DNA of 64,000 nucleotides, from the NCBI GenBank assembly GCA_027484315.1, contig JAIXTE010000049.1:1-64000 (forward strand), written 5' to 3'. Source of the DNA: Burkholderiales bacterium. GTDB lineage: Bacteria; Pseudomonadota; Gammaproteobacteria; Burkholderiales; Burkholderiaceae_B. Shown here piece after piece: positions 42,532 to 52,410 of this stretch; the stretch's first letter is position 1; every line of letters starts with the position of its first letter. A model generated the notes under the pieces. It did not search any database and was not told the origin of the DNA. It saw only the letters and a program-made list of their open reading frames with translations. A program made the translations under genes and the position numbers.

Positions 42532-43437
42532 ATGACTCCTTCCGAGCTGAATCAGGTCAAACAGTATCTTCAAGGCTTGCAAGCCAGCATTGTTGAAGGC
42601 ATTGGACAGTTCGAAACCAAGCCGTTTCTGAATGATTCCTGGGACCGTGCGGAAGGCGGTGGTGGTTGCAGCCGTGTGCTTGAAGAGGGCAGCCTGCTTG
42701 AACGCGGTGGCGTGAATTTCAGCCACGTGATGGGAGACAAATTGCCAGGTTCGGCCACAGCAAGCCGGCAAGGTTTGGCAGGCGCCAGTTTTGAAGCCAT
42801 GGGCGTTTCACTGGTGTTTCACCCACGCAACCCGTATGTTCCCACTGTGCACATGAATGTGCGGCTTTTTGCAGCCACCACCGTAGAAGGTGAATCGGTA
42901 TGGTGGTTCGGTGGCGGCATGGACCTGACCCCGTATTACGGCGCGGAGGAAGATGCCAGGCATTTTCATCAAACCTGCAAAAACGCGCTCGACCCATTCG
43001 GTTCGCAGTACCATGCAAAATTCAAGAAATGGTGCGATGAATACTTCTACCTGAAGCATCGCAAGGAACCCCGTGGAGTGGGTGGCGTGTTTTTTGATGA
43101 CTTTTCAGAGCTGGGCTTTGAGCAGAGTTTTGCCATGACACGCAGCGTGGGCGATGCCTTCCTGAAAGCCTATTTGCCCATTGTTGAACGACGCATGAAC
43201 ATGGCCTACGGTGAGCGCGAACGCGATTTTCAAGCCTACCGCCGGGGTCGCTATGTTGAATTCAATTTGGTGTTTGACCGCGGTACGCTGTTCGGCCTGC
43301 AAAGCGGCGGTCGCACTGAATCAATCTTGATGAGCATGCCGCCCCAAGTTAAATGGCGTTATGACTGGCAACCGGAAGCAGGAACACCGGAAGCAGCCTT
43401 GTACACCAATTTTCTAGTAGATCGCGATTGGGTTTGA
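42532..43437 (+). CDS. hemF: Oxygen-dependent coproporphyrinogen III oxidase
   Basis: [67 protein letters not shown]. Confidence 0.97.
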   Translation: MTPSELNQVKQYLQGLQASIVEGIGQFETKPFLNDSWDRAEGGGGCSRVLEEGSLLERGGVNFSHVMGDKLPGSATASRQGLAGASFEAMGVSLVFHPRNPYVPTVHMNVRLFAATTVEGESVWWFGGGMDLTPYYGAEEDARHFHQTCKNALDPFGSQYHAKFKKWCDEYFYLKHRKEPRGVGGVFFDDFSELGFEQSFAMTRSVGDAFLKAYLPIVERRMNMAYGERERDFQAYRRGRYVEFNLVFDRGTLFGLQSGGRTESILMSMPPQVKWRYDWQPEAGTPEAALYTNFLVDRDWV

Positions 43438-43579
43438 ATCCATAGCCATCGGCAATGGCTCACCTGAACCGAACCGGAACTTTCCAACCCCAAGCAGTGT
43501 TTGCTAGCGTCACGTTTTTCTAAGTATTTCGTGCACGCCATGCGAACCCTTTCTTGCTCAACCGTCAACGGGTGTTACT

Positions 43580-44113
43580 GTGCCCGTTAAACCCGTCTTT
43601 CTGCTTGCTGCCCTATCCCTGCTTTCTCCGGTCTTGCAAGCCAGTGATCCAGTCAAAGAACATTTGACGCTGCAATTGGTCAAGGCCACATTGGGTTACG
43701 AAGAAACTTTCGAACGCTGCGAGGCCTCGGCATACCAAGCCAAAGAAATCACGCTTCCTGTTGCCGAACTGGCCCGACAAAAAGTGACCTTGCAGGAATT
43801 GCACTTTGCAATTGTGTATTTTCGAGACAAGGCGCTGGAAGAATGTTCGAGCCACAGCAGAAGCAGGTTGATCTCCGCAATACTGGATTGCAACACCTAT
43901 GTTGCGGGTAGTCCCAATGAACCAATTGACCCGGAACGATCCGGGCTGGCACTTCTGCTCCCTTCCCAAAACCTGCTGGAAGCGCGGGCAAAATACGTGC
44001 AACTTGACCGGGAAAAAGCTGACTTGCTTGATGCAATATTCAAGGGCAGTTCACCCACGCTGGAATTGATTTCAAACTGGCAGGATGCCGCCAATTTGCT
44101 GCGCAAGGAGTGA
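43580..44113 (+). CDS. Secreted hypothetical protein
   Basis: N-terminal signal peptide PVFLLAALSLLSPVLQA; no family recognised. Confidence 0.6.
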   Translation: MPVKPVFLLAALSLLSPVLQASDPVKEHLTLQLVKATLGYEETFERCEASAYQAKEITLPVAELARQKVTLQELHFAIVYFRDKALEECSSHSRSRLISAILDCNTYVAGSPNEPIDPERSGLALLLPSQNLLEARAKYVQLDREKADLLDAIFKGSSPTLELISNWQDAANLLRKE

Positions 44114-44148
44114 ACAGGCCGCGAGGCGCAACTTACGCACACCAGGAT

Positions 44149-44185
44149 TCACCCCCAATTCATCAATTGGGGTGACACCTTTTTT
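44149..44185 (+). terminator. Rho-independent terminator
   Basis: TCACCCCCAATTCATCAATTGGGGTGACACCTTTTTT. Confidence 0.75.
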
Positions 44186-44242
44186 CAGTTCCAATCACCC
44201 CATGTTAGCTTACCCGGTTGTTGACCAAACAAGATCCGATAC

Positions 44243-44758
44243 ATGTCATTGATGATTCGCCAAGGTGACACCACCAGCCACGGTGGCACCGTGCTTGAAG
44301 GCTTTGCTATTTACACCGTAGAAGGCCGTGCAGTGGCCGGGTTGGGACACAAAGTAGCATGCCTATTGTGCAAAGGTGTGTTTCCAATTGCACAAGGCAA
44401 CCCCGCCCACACCTTCAACCACGTGCCATTGGCCTACGAGGGCATGAAAACAGCCTGCGGCGCCAGCCTGATTGCTTCGCAAGCCAGCACCACCCACACC
44501 TCGCCCACAGGTTCAATGGCCCGAATTGCTGAACAGCAAATACCAGACAACCCGCTGGGCAACCAAGCCGAGGACAAGGTGGTGCAGTTCATCATTCGCC
44601 AACATGAAACCAGGGAACCCCTTGAGGGTGTGCCTTACACCATCAAATTGTCCACGGGCGCGATTGAATCAGGACATTCCAATGCCGAAGGCCTGACCAG
44701 CAAATTGCTTGTAAAGAAAACTGTTCAGGCCGAATTGATTGTTCACACCATGCCATGA
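44243..44758 (+). CDS. PAAR-domain protein with C-terminal extension
   Basis: MIRQGDTTSHGGTVLEG ... VAGLGHKVACLLCKGVFPIAQG ... CGASLIASQ. Confidence 0.8.
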   Translation: MSLMIRQGDTTSHGGTVLEGFAIYTVEGRAVAGLGHKVACLLCKGVFPIAQGNPAHTFNHVPLAYEGMKTACGASLIASQASTTHTSPTGSMARIAEQQIPDNPLGNQAEDKVVQFIIRQHETREPLEGVPYTIKLSTGAIESGHSNAEGLTSKLLVKKTVQAELIVHTMP

Positions 44759-45846
44759 CCACCACCTGTTTCCCCGACTTGATCAGCGACGACCTGCCCT
44801 TGCACAAGGGCGCTCGCACCCTCGACCAATGCAAGTGCTACAGCACCGACCGTTACGACAACACCGAGAAACTTGTTGCCGAAGTGGAGGTACTGACCTG
44901 CGACTGCCTGTGGCGAATTTGCCAGCGCGAAGCTGAACGAATTGTTGCCCCGGGTGGCCTGTTGATTGCAGACCCGATTGCGCGCAACCGGCGAATCAAT
45001 GCGGCCTACGCAGCACTGTGGAAAACCGACAACCGCTTTGAATGGGCCGGGTTGGCCGCGTTTGCATCCAAGCAAGTGGGTTGTGGCCTGTTGCATGCGG
45101 CCATTGGCATGGAACAGATCAACCGCACACAAGACGAATTGGAGATGCTTGAACGAAACCCTTGGGTGCCGCCCAACGTAAAAATTGAATCTGTTGGTAC
45201 GCGCGGCTTCCTTGAAAGTATTGAGGTTTCGCAAAGGTATGTCTTCGATATGCTGGCCCTGGGCAACACGGCCTTGTTTCTCGACATCTACCCCTTGCAC
45301 ATGTTTTATAAGAAGCGGGGGATAGAGGAAATGAAAAAGTGCATGAGGGTACGCCAGAAGATTGATCAAAACCCGAAATTTCCAATTTTTTGGCCTATTC
45401 CTAAAAAAGTGAAATTTGGTTTGCCGTTTGACGAGATTATTCCCGCATTTGAAGCCATTGAGGCGGGAGATATTTTCGAAAGTGTTCGCTTGCTTGCTTT
45501 TCATGAACAACAAAATATTTTGCAGCCCACAATTTACGAAGATTTCTTGATGCGCAGCCTGCTGCAAGGCAACCAGATGGCCAGTTCATTTGCTTATGTC
45601 ACCAACTTTTCGACAGGGTTGGAACAACCCGTTCAATTGACACTGGCTAACCAATGCGCGCCACTGCAGGACGGGCGCAGCATTGAATTCAGCAGAAATG
45701 GTTATGCCAACCTTGCCAACGTGGATGAACGCATGCCCTTTGTACTTCGCGCAGCCAAGCAGTTTTACAATTTACTTAGAAGTGGAAGCCGGCAAATAAT
45801 TGAACAAAGCATTCATGAAATATCCAGCGGACGGCCAGCTCGATGA
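44755..45846 (+). CDS. Candidate PAAR-linked effector (possibly DUF2515-like), unknown function
   Basis: ATGA overlap with PAAR gene; INRTQDELEMLERNPWVPPNV..TRGFLESIEVSQRYVFDMLALGNTALFLDIYPLHMFY. Confidence 0.5.
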   Translation: MTTTCFPDLISDDLPLHKGARTLDQCKCYSTDRYDNTEKLVAEVEVLTCDCLWRICQREAERIVAPGGLLIADPIARNRRINAAYAALWKTDNRFEWAGLAAFASKQVGCGLLHAAIGMEQINRTQDELEMLERNPWVPPNVKIESVGTRGFLESIEVSQRYVFDMLALGNTALFLDIYPLHMFYKKRGIEEMKKCMRVRQKIDQNPKFPIFWPIPKKVKFGLPFDEIIPAFEAIEAGDIFESVRLLAFHEQQNILQPTIYEDFLMRSLLQGNQMASSFAYVTNFSTGLEQPVQLTLANQCAPLQDGRSIEFSRNGYANLANVDERMPFVLRAAKQFYNLLRSGSRQIIEQSIHEISSGRPAR

Positions 45847-46466
45847 AAACACAATGCAATCTGATTCAATGGATTACAACCCACAAAGCGCTCGCTATGT
45901 TTACAGCACTGTTGCTTGGTATTGGGGCTTGCAAGGCTGCAGAATTCCTCGCCCCAGCCAAAGAAATAGCTTTGATTATCGGCGAGCCCTGGAAAAGCAT
46001 GCAGGCCCGTTCAACCGCAGGGATTGCCGATGACATACCCGATGAAATCTGGTACCGGATGCCCAAAGAGCTTGCGTATCTCAGGTTTGCTGACCCTAAA
46101 TATGAATTCGCAACCCCAGCGGCAAAGTATTTCAGTATCTCTTTCAATCGCGGCCTAGTTTACTCAGTGCGAATGTCCCCCCAAATAGAACCCCTCCCGC
46201 TTCAGGAGGCATTGGACATCGTGCTCAATTTGCAAGATCAGTGGAGAACAGCAGGGTGGACACTTGATGAACCCGAAGAATTTCCAGCCTACGACAACAC
46301 CCCAGTTTGGCACCAAGCCCTGAAGGAATGCTCAGCATTAAGCAGTCACTGGAATGCCGGAAAACTGTACCAACTGATGGTGGTGATTACCTGCTACGGC
46401 GACAATCGCTACCCTGACAACAAAGGGTACTTGGTCACGATCTCCATGGGCAAATTCAAGGAATAG
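45843..46466 (+). CDS. Putative lipoprotein, candidate cognate immunity protein
   Basis: ATGA overlap with 44755 ORF; N-terminal hydrophobic segment with lipobox-like LLLGIGAC. Confidence 0.45.
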   Translation: MKTQCNLIQWITTHKALAMFTALLLGIGACKAAEFLAPAKEIALIIGEPWKSMQARSTAGIADDIPDEIWYRMPKELAYLRFADPKYEFATPAAKYFSISFNRGLVYSVRMSPQIEPLPLQEALDIVLNLQDQWRTAGWTLDEPEEFPAYDNTPVWHQALKECSALSSHWNAGKLYQLMVVITCYGDNRYPDNKGYLVTISMGKFKE

Positions 46467-46613
46467 ACACAGCAAGGTCGCTGACCTACTCACATTAGCC
46501 AATCAACACACACCAACGCAACCCAGCCACAGCACGGACTTTCCACTTGATCAAAACACCTCACTAACTTAGTGGAGTAGACTTCAATTCGTCTTCACAC
46601 TCATGCCCACACC

Positions 46614-47264
46614 ATGCCCACTCGGCAAATCTGCATCATCGGCGGCACTTTCAACCCCATTCATATGGGTCACCTGCAAATGGCGCGCTCGGCACAAGCC
46701 CAGTGCATGGCGGACGAGGTGTGGTTCATGCCAGCCGGCCAGCCCTGGCAAAAAGCCAATAGCGACCTGGCCCCAGCCGATGTGCGCAAGCAGCTGGTGG
46801 AACTGGCCATCGAAGGAGTCCATTCCTGGCGGCTTGAACCCTTCGAAGTGGAACATCAAGGGCCAACCTACACGGTGGACACACTGGAAAAGCTGACTGA
46901 CCTGCACCCGGACTGCAAGTTTTCCTTTGTCATCGGAGCAGATCAACTCGACAACCTGACCCAGTGGAAGCACTGGGAGAGCCTGTTTGATTACGCCCGG
47001 ATTGGCGTGGTCGACCGCACAATGTGGGGTGAATTCAAAGTACCCGAGGCTTTAAAACGACACTTGATGCAAGACCGCCTGTTTCGCATACCCATGCCCA
47101 GCGTCAACATCAGTTCCACCCAAATTCGACGCCAGTTCGCGCTTTTGCATTCAGGAACAGGTGATGTTTTGGAAACGGCCCGCTTCAAACTGGAGGCCAG
47201 CCTGCCCACTGCGGTGTTCAAGTACCTCGTGAAGCACTCAGTTTATGGTCGCGCCCAGCCGTGA
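46614..47264 (+). CDS. nadD: Nicotinate-nucleotide adenylyltransferase
   Basis: CIIGGTFNPIHMGHLQMA, SFVIGADQLDNLTQWKHW, ISSTQIRR. Confidence 0.95.
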   Translation: MPTRQICIIGGTFNPIHMGHLQMARSAQAQCMADEVWFMPAGQPWQKANSDLAPADVRKQLVELAIEGVHSWRLEPFEVEHQGPTYTVDTLEKLTDLHPDCKFSFVIGADQLDNLTQWKHWESLFDYARIGVVDRTMWGEFKVPEALKRHLMQDRLFRIPMPSVNISSTQIRRQFALLHSGTGDVLETARFKLEASLPTAVFKYLVKHSVYGRAQP

Positions 47265-47306
47265 AAGTTGTTAGAATTCAGGCAATTAACAAACCTTTGG
47301 AATTGC

Positions 47307-47729
47307 ATGGAATTGCGTAAACTGCAGCGCGTCGTGATTGACGCCCTCGAAGACATCAAGGCACAAGACATCGCCATCTTCGACACGACCCACCTGACCG
47401 GTGTTTTTGACCGGGTAGTCATTGCTTCGGCCTCCTCTAACCGCCAAACCCGCGCTTTGGCCAACAACGTTCGCGAAAAAACCAAGGAAGCTGGCGGCGA
47501 AGTGTTCAGCACCGAAGGCGAAGACACCGGCGAATGGGTTCTGGTTGACCTCGGCGACGTGGTGGTGCACTTGATGCAACCCGCGATTCGCGAGTATTAC
47601 AACCTGGAAGAGATCTGGGGCGGCAAGCCCGTGCGCGTGAAACTGAACCCGCACAGCCTGAGCAAGCCCATGCCCGGTGTGGACTACTTCCCGCAGCAGG
47701 CTGAGGCCTATTCAAGCCAGTACAACTAA
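47307..47729 (+). CDS. rsfS: Ribosome silencing factor
   Basis: LEDIKAQDIAIFDTTHLTGVFDRVVIASASSNRQTRALA. Confidence 0.94.
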   Translation: MELRKLQRVVIDALEDIKAQDIAIFDTTHLTGVFDRVVIASASSNRQTRALANNVREKTKEAGGEVFSTEGEDTGEWVLVDLGDVVVHLMQPAIREYYNLEEIWGGKPVRVKLNPHSLSKPMPGVDYFPQQAEAYSSQYN

Positions 47730-47743
47730 GTTTTTCATTCGCC

Positions 47744-48214
47744 TTGAAAATCCACGTGATCGCCCTGTCTCACAAAATTGAGCCTTGGGCGCAACTTGCT
47801 GTGGATCAGTTCCAGAAACGTTTTCCAAACGACTGGAAGCTGACCATCAAAGAACTGAAGCCGGAAGAACGGTCTGCGGGCAAGCCCGTGGACCAGATAC
47901 TCGCCAAGGAAGCCGAGCGCATTCGCGCGGCCATACCTGCCGGTGCGCGTGTAGTTGCTCTGGATGAACGCGGCGAACGCCACACCAGCAAAGCCCTGGC
48001 TGAACAACTTCAAAAATGGCACAACAGCAGTGAAACACTCTGCCTGTTGATCGGCAGCGCAGACGGCCTGGATGACACATTGAAACAGCAATGCCAGGGC
48101 ATGTGGCGGCTTTCCGACCTGACCCTGCCCCATGCGCTGGCCCGTGTGTTGCTGGTGGAAGCGTTGTATCGCGCGTTTTCCATTACCATCGGGCATCCGT
48201 ATCACCGAGAGTGA
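47744..48214 (+). CDS. rlmH: 23S rRNA (pseudouridine1915-N3)-methyltransferase (TTG start)
   Basis: KIHVIALSHKI...CLLIGSADGLDD...ALYRAFSITIGHPYHRE. Confidence 0.95.
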   Translation: MKIHVIALSHKIEPWAQLAVDQFQKRFPNDWKLTIKELKPEERSAGKPVDQILAKEAERIRAAIPAGARVVALDERGERHTSKALAEQLQKWHNSSETLCLLIGSADGLDDTLKQQCQGMWRLSDLTLPHALARVLLVEALYRAFSITIGHPYHRE

Positions 48215-48224
48215 ACAAAAACCG

Positions 48225-48899
48225 ATGAATACGCCCATCAGCCCCCAACAATGTGGCCTTCCGCATGCGGTATGGCTGGCCTCACGCAGCCCGCGTCGGC
48301 TTGAATTGCTGCAAACACTTGGGCTGAATGTCACCGTTTTTCTGGCCCAGAACAGCCCGGAAGCAGAAGCGCTTGAAGCCCCTTTAGAGCAGGAAGACCC
48401 GTTGGTCTATGTTCAACGGGTGACCCAATTGAAGCTGAATGCTGCATTGAATGCCATGCGTGAAAAAAGCACTGAGCAAGGCTTGAGCGGCCTGGTACTG
48501 GCTGCCGACACCACTGTGGCGCTGAACGGCAACATTCTGGGCAAACCACAAAACGCCGCAGAAGCCTTCCGGATGCTGCACAGTCTTTCCGGCACCACCC
48601 ACCAGGTTCACACCGCAGTGGCGGGCGCCTGGCTGGACAACAAAGGCACCACACAAGCGACCCGCTCTGTCGTACAAACATCCCAAGTGGAGTTTGCAAC
48701 CCTGCCTGAAACCTTCATTCAGGCCTACATTGCCAGTGGCGAACCCTTCGACAAAGCGGGAGCCTACGGCATTCAGGGGATAGCTGGTCAGTACGTTCGT
48801 CACATTTCGGGCAGTCATTCTGGCATCATGGGCTTACCACTGTTTGAAACCAGCGAATTGATGCGCCTAATCCAAACAGCGGCCCAAAGTAGTGTCTGA
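48225..48899 (+). CDS. Maf-family nucleotide pyrophosphatase
   Basis: VWLASRSPRRLELLQTLGL, VLAADTTVALNG, GAYGIQGIAGQYVRHISGSHSGIMGLPLFET. Confidence 0.93.
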   Translation: MNTPISPQQCGLPHAVWLASRSPRRLELLQTLGLNVTVFLAQNSPEAEALEAPLEQEDPLVYVQRVTQLKLNAALNAMREKSTEQGLSGLVLAADTTVALNGNILGKPQNAAEAFRMLHSLSGTTHQVHTAVAGAWLDNKGTTQATRSVVQTSQVEFATLPETFIQAYIASGEPFDKAGAYGIQGIAGQYVRHISGSHSGIMGLPLFETSELMRLIQTAAQSSV

Positions 48900-48937
48900 G
48901 CTGCAACAAGAATCGATTCATACCCAAGAAGCAAAAG

Positions 48938-50416
48938 ATGATCAACGAACAAATACTGGTGAACGTGACACCGCAGGAAACGCGCGTGGCCATCGTTCAA
49001 CACGGTGCTGTGCAGGAACTTCACATTGAACGCACATCCACCCGCGGCATCGTGGGCAATGTGTACCTGGGCAAAGTGGTGCGGGTGTTGCCGGGCATGC
49101 AATCGGCCTTTGTCGACATCGGCCTGGAACGTGCTGCCTTTCTGCATGTGGCCGACCTGTGGGAACACCGCACTTACAACCACCACCAGTCCAAGCAAAA
49201 CGGCAACCCACCGCCTGCCATTGAAAAAATGGTGTTCGAAGGCCAAACCATCATTGTGCAGGTCAGCAAAGACCCGCTGGGCACCAAGGGCGCCCGCTTG
49301 ACCACACAGATCAGCTTGGCTGGCCGCATGCTGGTACATCTGCCCCAAGACCCTCACATTGGCGTATCCCAACGCATTGAAAACGAAGGTGAACGCGAAG
49401 AACTGCGCGCAAAACTGACCCGCTTGCTGCCTGAAAACACCGGCGGCTTCATCATTCGGACCCATGCGGAAGAAGCCACCGACGACGAATTGACAGCCGA
49501 TGTGAATTACCTGCGAACCCGCTGGCGCGAAATGCTGGAGTTGACCCGCATGAAACCGGCACCCAGTCTGATTTATGAAGACCTGACCATGGCCCAGCGT
49601 GTGGTTCGTGATTTGGTCAGCACCGACACGCAGGCCATTCTGATCGATTCGAAAGAAACCCTGAAAAGCCTGCAAACCTTTGCACAGACCTACGCGCACG
49701 AAGTGACGGAGCGCCTGCAACTGCATCAAGGTGAACGGCCGCTGTTCGAGCTGTACAACATTGAAGACGAATTGCAAAAGGCGCTGGGGCGCCGGGTGGA
49801 ATTGAAATCGGGTGGCTACCTGATCATTGACCAAACCGAGGCATTGACCACGGTGGATGTGAACACAGGCGGCTTCATCGGCGCACGCAATTTTGAAGAA
49901 ACTGTGTTCAAAACCAATCTGGAAGCCGCTCAAAGCATTGCCCGCCAACTGCGTTTGCGCAACTTGGGTGGCATTATCGTGATCGACTTCATCGACATGA
50001 ACACTGAAGATCACAAGAAGGCTGTGCTGTCCGAGCTTCAAAAAGCGCTGGACCGTGACCGCGCCCGCACCAGTGTCACTGAGTTCTCAACCCTTGGCCT
50101 GGTTGAAATGACCCGCAAGCGCACCCGCGAAAGCCTTGCGCACCTGCTGTGCGAGCCCTGCCCGAGTTGTCAGGGCAAAGGCCAGGTTAAAACTGCGCAA
50201 ACTGTGGCGTATGAGATCATGCGGGAAATTGTGCGGGAAAGCCGCCAGTTCAACCCCAAGGAGTTTCGCATATTGGCCAGCCCGGCAGTGATCGACCTGT
50301 TTCTGGAAGAAGAGGCGCAGCACCTGGGCATGCTGGAAGAGTTCGTCGGCAAGCCAATTACCTTGCAAGTGGACAACCTGTTTGTGCAGGAACATTACGA
50401 CATTATTTTGACCTGA
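48938..50416 (+). CDS. rng: Ribonuclease G
   Basis: EILVNVTPQETRVAIVQ-type N-terminus, S1 domain, TTVDVNTGGFIGARNFEETVFKTNLEAA. Confidence 0.96.
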   Translation: MINEQILVNVTPQETRVAIVQHGAVQELHIERTSTRGIVGNVYLGKVVRVLPGMQSAFVDIGLERAAFLHVADLWEHRTYNHHQSKQNGNPPPAIEKMVFEGQTIIVQVSKDPLGTKGARLTTQISLAGRMLVHLPQDPHIGVSQRIENEGEREELRAKLTRLLPENTGGFIIRTHAEEATDDELTADVNYLRTRWREMLELTRMKPAPSLIYEDLTMAQRVVRDLVSTDTQAILIDSKETLKSLQTFAQTYAHEVTERLQLHQGERPLFELYNIEDELQKALGRRVELKSGGYLIIDQTEALTTVDVNTGGFIGARNFEETVFKTNLEAAQSIARQLRLRNLGGIIVIDFIDMNTEDHKKAVLSELQKALDRDRARTSVTEFSTLGLVEMTRKRTRESLAHLLCEPCPSCQGKGQVKTAQTVAYEIMREIVRESRQFNPKEFRILASPAVIDLFLEEEAQHLGMLEEFVGKPITLQVDNLFVQEHYDIILT

Positions 50417-50429
50417 ACGAATTCTAAGA

Positions 50430-51641
50430 ATGTCAGCAATGAACCTGAGTGAAGCCAGTCAGCAACGCCTTGAACTTCTGTCTCAGGACAGCCTGAAACG
50501 GACGCTGCTGCCCTGCCCACTTGATCAGCGAATCTCTGACTTTTCCAGCAACGATTACCTGTGCCTGAGCCAGCGCCCCGAAGTCATCGAGGCAGGGCAT
50601 GCCTGTGCTCGGCAGTACGGAGCAGGGGCTACTGGTTCGCGGTTGTTGTCGGGCAACCTGGACTGCTTTGAACAGCTTGAATTGCAAGTGGCCCAATTTA
50701 AAAATGCGGAAGCTGCATTGGTGTTTTCCAGCGGCTACCAAGCCAATGCCAGCGGGCTGGCTGCCCTGCTCGACAAAAGCCTGTGGGGTGGCACGGTTGG
50801 TGGCACGATTGGTGGCACTGACCCCCTGGTGTTCACCGACCGATTGAACCACGCCAGCCTGCACCACGCCTGCCAACTGGCAGGAATCAGGCAAATCCGT
50901 TTTCGCCACAACGACATGGCGCACCTGGCCGAATTGTTGGCAAAACATGCGGAATCGACCCAACCCAAAATCATCGTGACTGAAACAGTGTTTGGCATGG
51001 AAGGGGATCTGCTTCCCGTTGAACAACTGGCGGAAATTGCCAATCAACATCACGCCGTGGTGTACCTTGATGAAGCCCATGCTACTGGTGTGTGGGGTCC
51101 ACACGGCCGCGGTTTGGGTGCAGTAAAACACCCCGACATTGATGCATTGAAAGCGATTGGCCACTGGATCGTCATGGGCACCTTCAGCAAGGCTGTAGGG
51201 GTCAGCGGTGCCTACATTGCATGCAGCGAAATTTTCAAACAGTACCTTGTGAACCGTTGTACAGGTTTTGTGTACTCTACAGCGCCATCTCCTTTCGTGA
51301 TCGGCGCAGTGGCCAAGGCACTGGAAATCATTCCTGAAATGGACGCCGAACGTGCGGCACTGCACCTTGCAGCCGAGCAATTGCGCGCGCAGGTGAATGC
51401 CCTGGGCTTTGATACGGGTCTGTCGAACACCCACATCGTGCCGCTGGTGGTAGGCAGTGCAGAAGCCTGCCTGGAATTGAAAAATCATTTGCAACACGCT
51501 GGTATTCGCACGTCAGCCGTGCGCCCACCCACTGTTCCACCCAATGCTGCGCGCGTTCGCCTGGCCTTGAATGCCGGGCACAGCGACGAGCTGTATGGCC
51601 AACTGCTGGAATGCCTGCACCAGTGGAAACGCAGTGCATGA
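50430..51641 (+). CDS. bioF: 8-amino-7-oxononanoate synthase
   Basis: DFSSNDYLCLSQRPEV, YLDEAHATGVWGPHGRGL, GTFSKAVGVSGAYIA. Confidence 0.95.
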   Translation: MSAMNLSEASQQRLELLSQDSLKRTLLPCPLDQRISDFSSNDYLCLSQRPEVIEAGHACARQYGAGATGSRLLSGNLDCFEQLELQVAQFKNAEAALVFSSGYQANASGLAALLDKSLWGGTVGGTIGGTDPLVFTDRLNHASLHHACQLAGIRQIRFRHNDMAHLAELLAKHAESTQPKIIVTETVFGMEGDLLPVEQLAEIANQHHAVVYLDEAHATGVWGPHGRGLGAVKHPDIDALKAIGHWIVMGTFSKAVGVSGAYIACSEIFKQYLVNRCTGFVYSTAPSPFVIGAVAKALEIIPEMDAERAALHLAAEQLRAQVNALGFDTGLSNTHIVPLVVGSAEACLELKNHLQHAGIRTSAVRPPTVPPNAARVRLALNAGHSDELYGQLLECLHQWKRSA

Positions 51642-52396
51642 CGCAGCAGGCTACTATTCAGCGCGTGCTGCTGTTGGCACACGGCTGGGGCTACAACCAC
51701 CGCTTCTTTGACCCCTTGGTCAAAGCCCTTCCAAACGCCATCCGCGAAACCACATTGCTGGCCTGCCTTGAAGCGGGTTATTTCGACGACCAGGCACCCA
51801 GCGGTTTGATGGTCTACACTGAAGGCGAATGGACTCACCACCCACTGGAAACGCTGCACAGCCTGGTTCTGGCACATGGCAACCTGCCTTGGCTGGGCTT
51901 TGGGCATTCACTGGGCTTTTCCAAGCTGCTGGATTTCTCCGTGCGTTGGCACAGCCTGATCAGCCTGCATGGCTTCACCCGCTTTGCTGCCAATGCCTTG
52001 CAACCCGAAGGCACGGCCCCACGGGTGTTGGCGCGCATGTGCCAGAAAGCTGAACAAAACTTGCCTGAAGTACTGAATGAATTTCATGCGCGCTGCGGAT
52101 TCAACGCCGCTTTCGCGGTCTTGAATGAACAAGCCTTGCTGGTTGATCTGCACAGCATGCAAATACTGGACTGCGCCACGGCACTGCGCGCGGCCCTGTC
52201 CAACGGTGCTGAATTGCTTGCCTGGGCTGGCCTTCAAGACAAAATAGTACCCCTGCCTTTGGCGCAGGCTTGCTTTAACGAACTCCTGAACAGTCAGGGA
52301 AATCAGCTCATCACGCTGGCTGCAGAACATGCGGAACTTGCACGCACGCCTGCGCTGTATACTGGCGCTTTGTTGCCTTTGCTCAACACGCCTTAA
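51638..52396 (+). CDS. Alpha/beta hydrolase, probable pimeloyl-ACP methyl ester esterase (BioH-like)
   Basis: LLAHGWGYNHRFF, GFGHSLGFSK nucleophile elbow, between bioF and bioC with ATGA overlap. Confidence 0.7.
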   Translation: MTQQATIQRVLLLAHGWGYNHRFFDPLVKALPNAIRETTLLACLEAGYFDDQAPSGLMVYTEGEWTHHPLETLHSLVLAHGNLPWLGFGHSLGFSKLLDFSVRWHSLISLHGFTRFAANALQPEGTAPRVLARMCQKAEQNLPEVLNEFHARCGFNAAFAVLNEQALLVDLHSMQILDCATALRAALSNGAELLAWAGLQDKIVPLPLAQACFNELLNSQGNQLITLAAEHAELARTPALYTGALLPLLNTP

Positions 52397-52410
52397 ACCG
52401 CAGCAAACCC

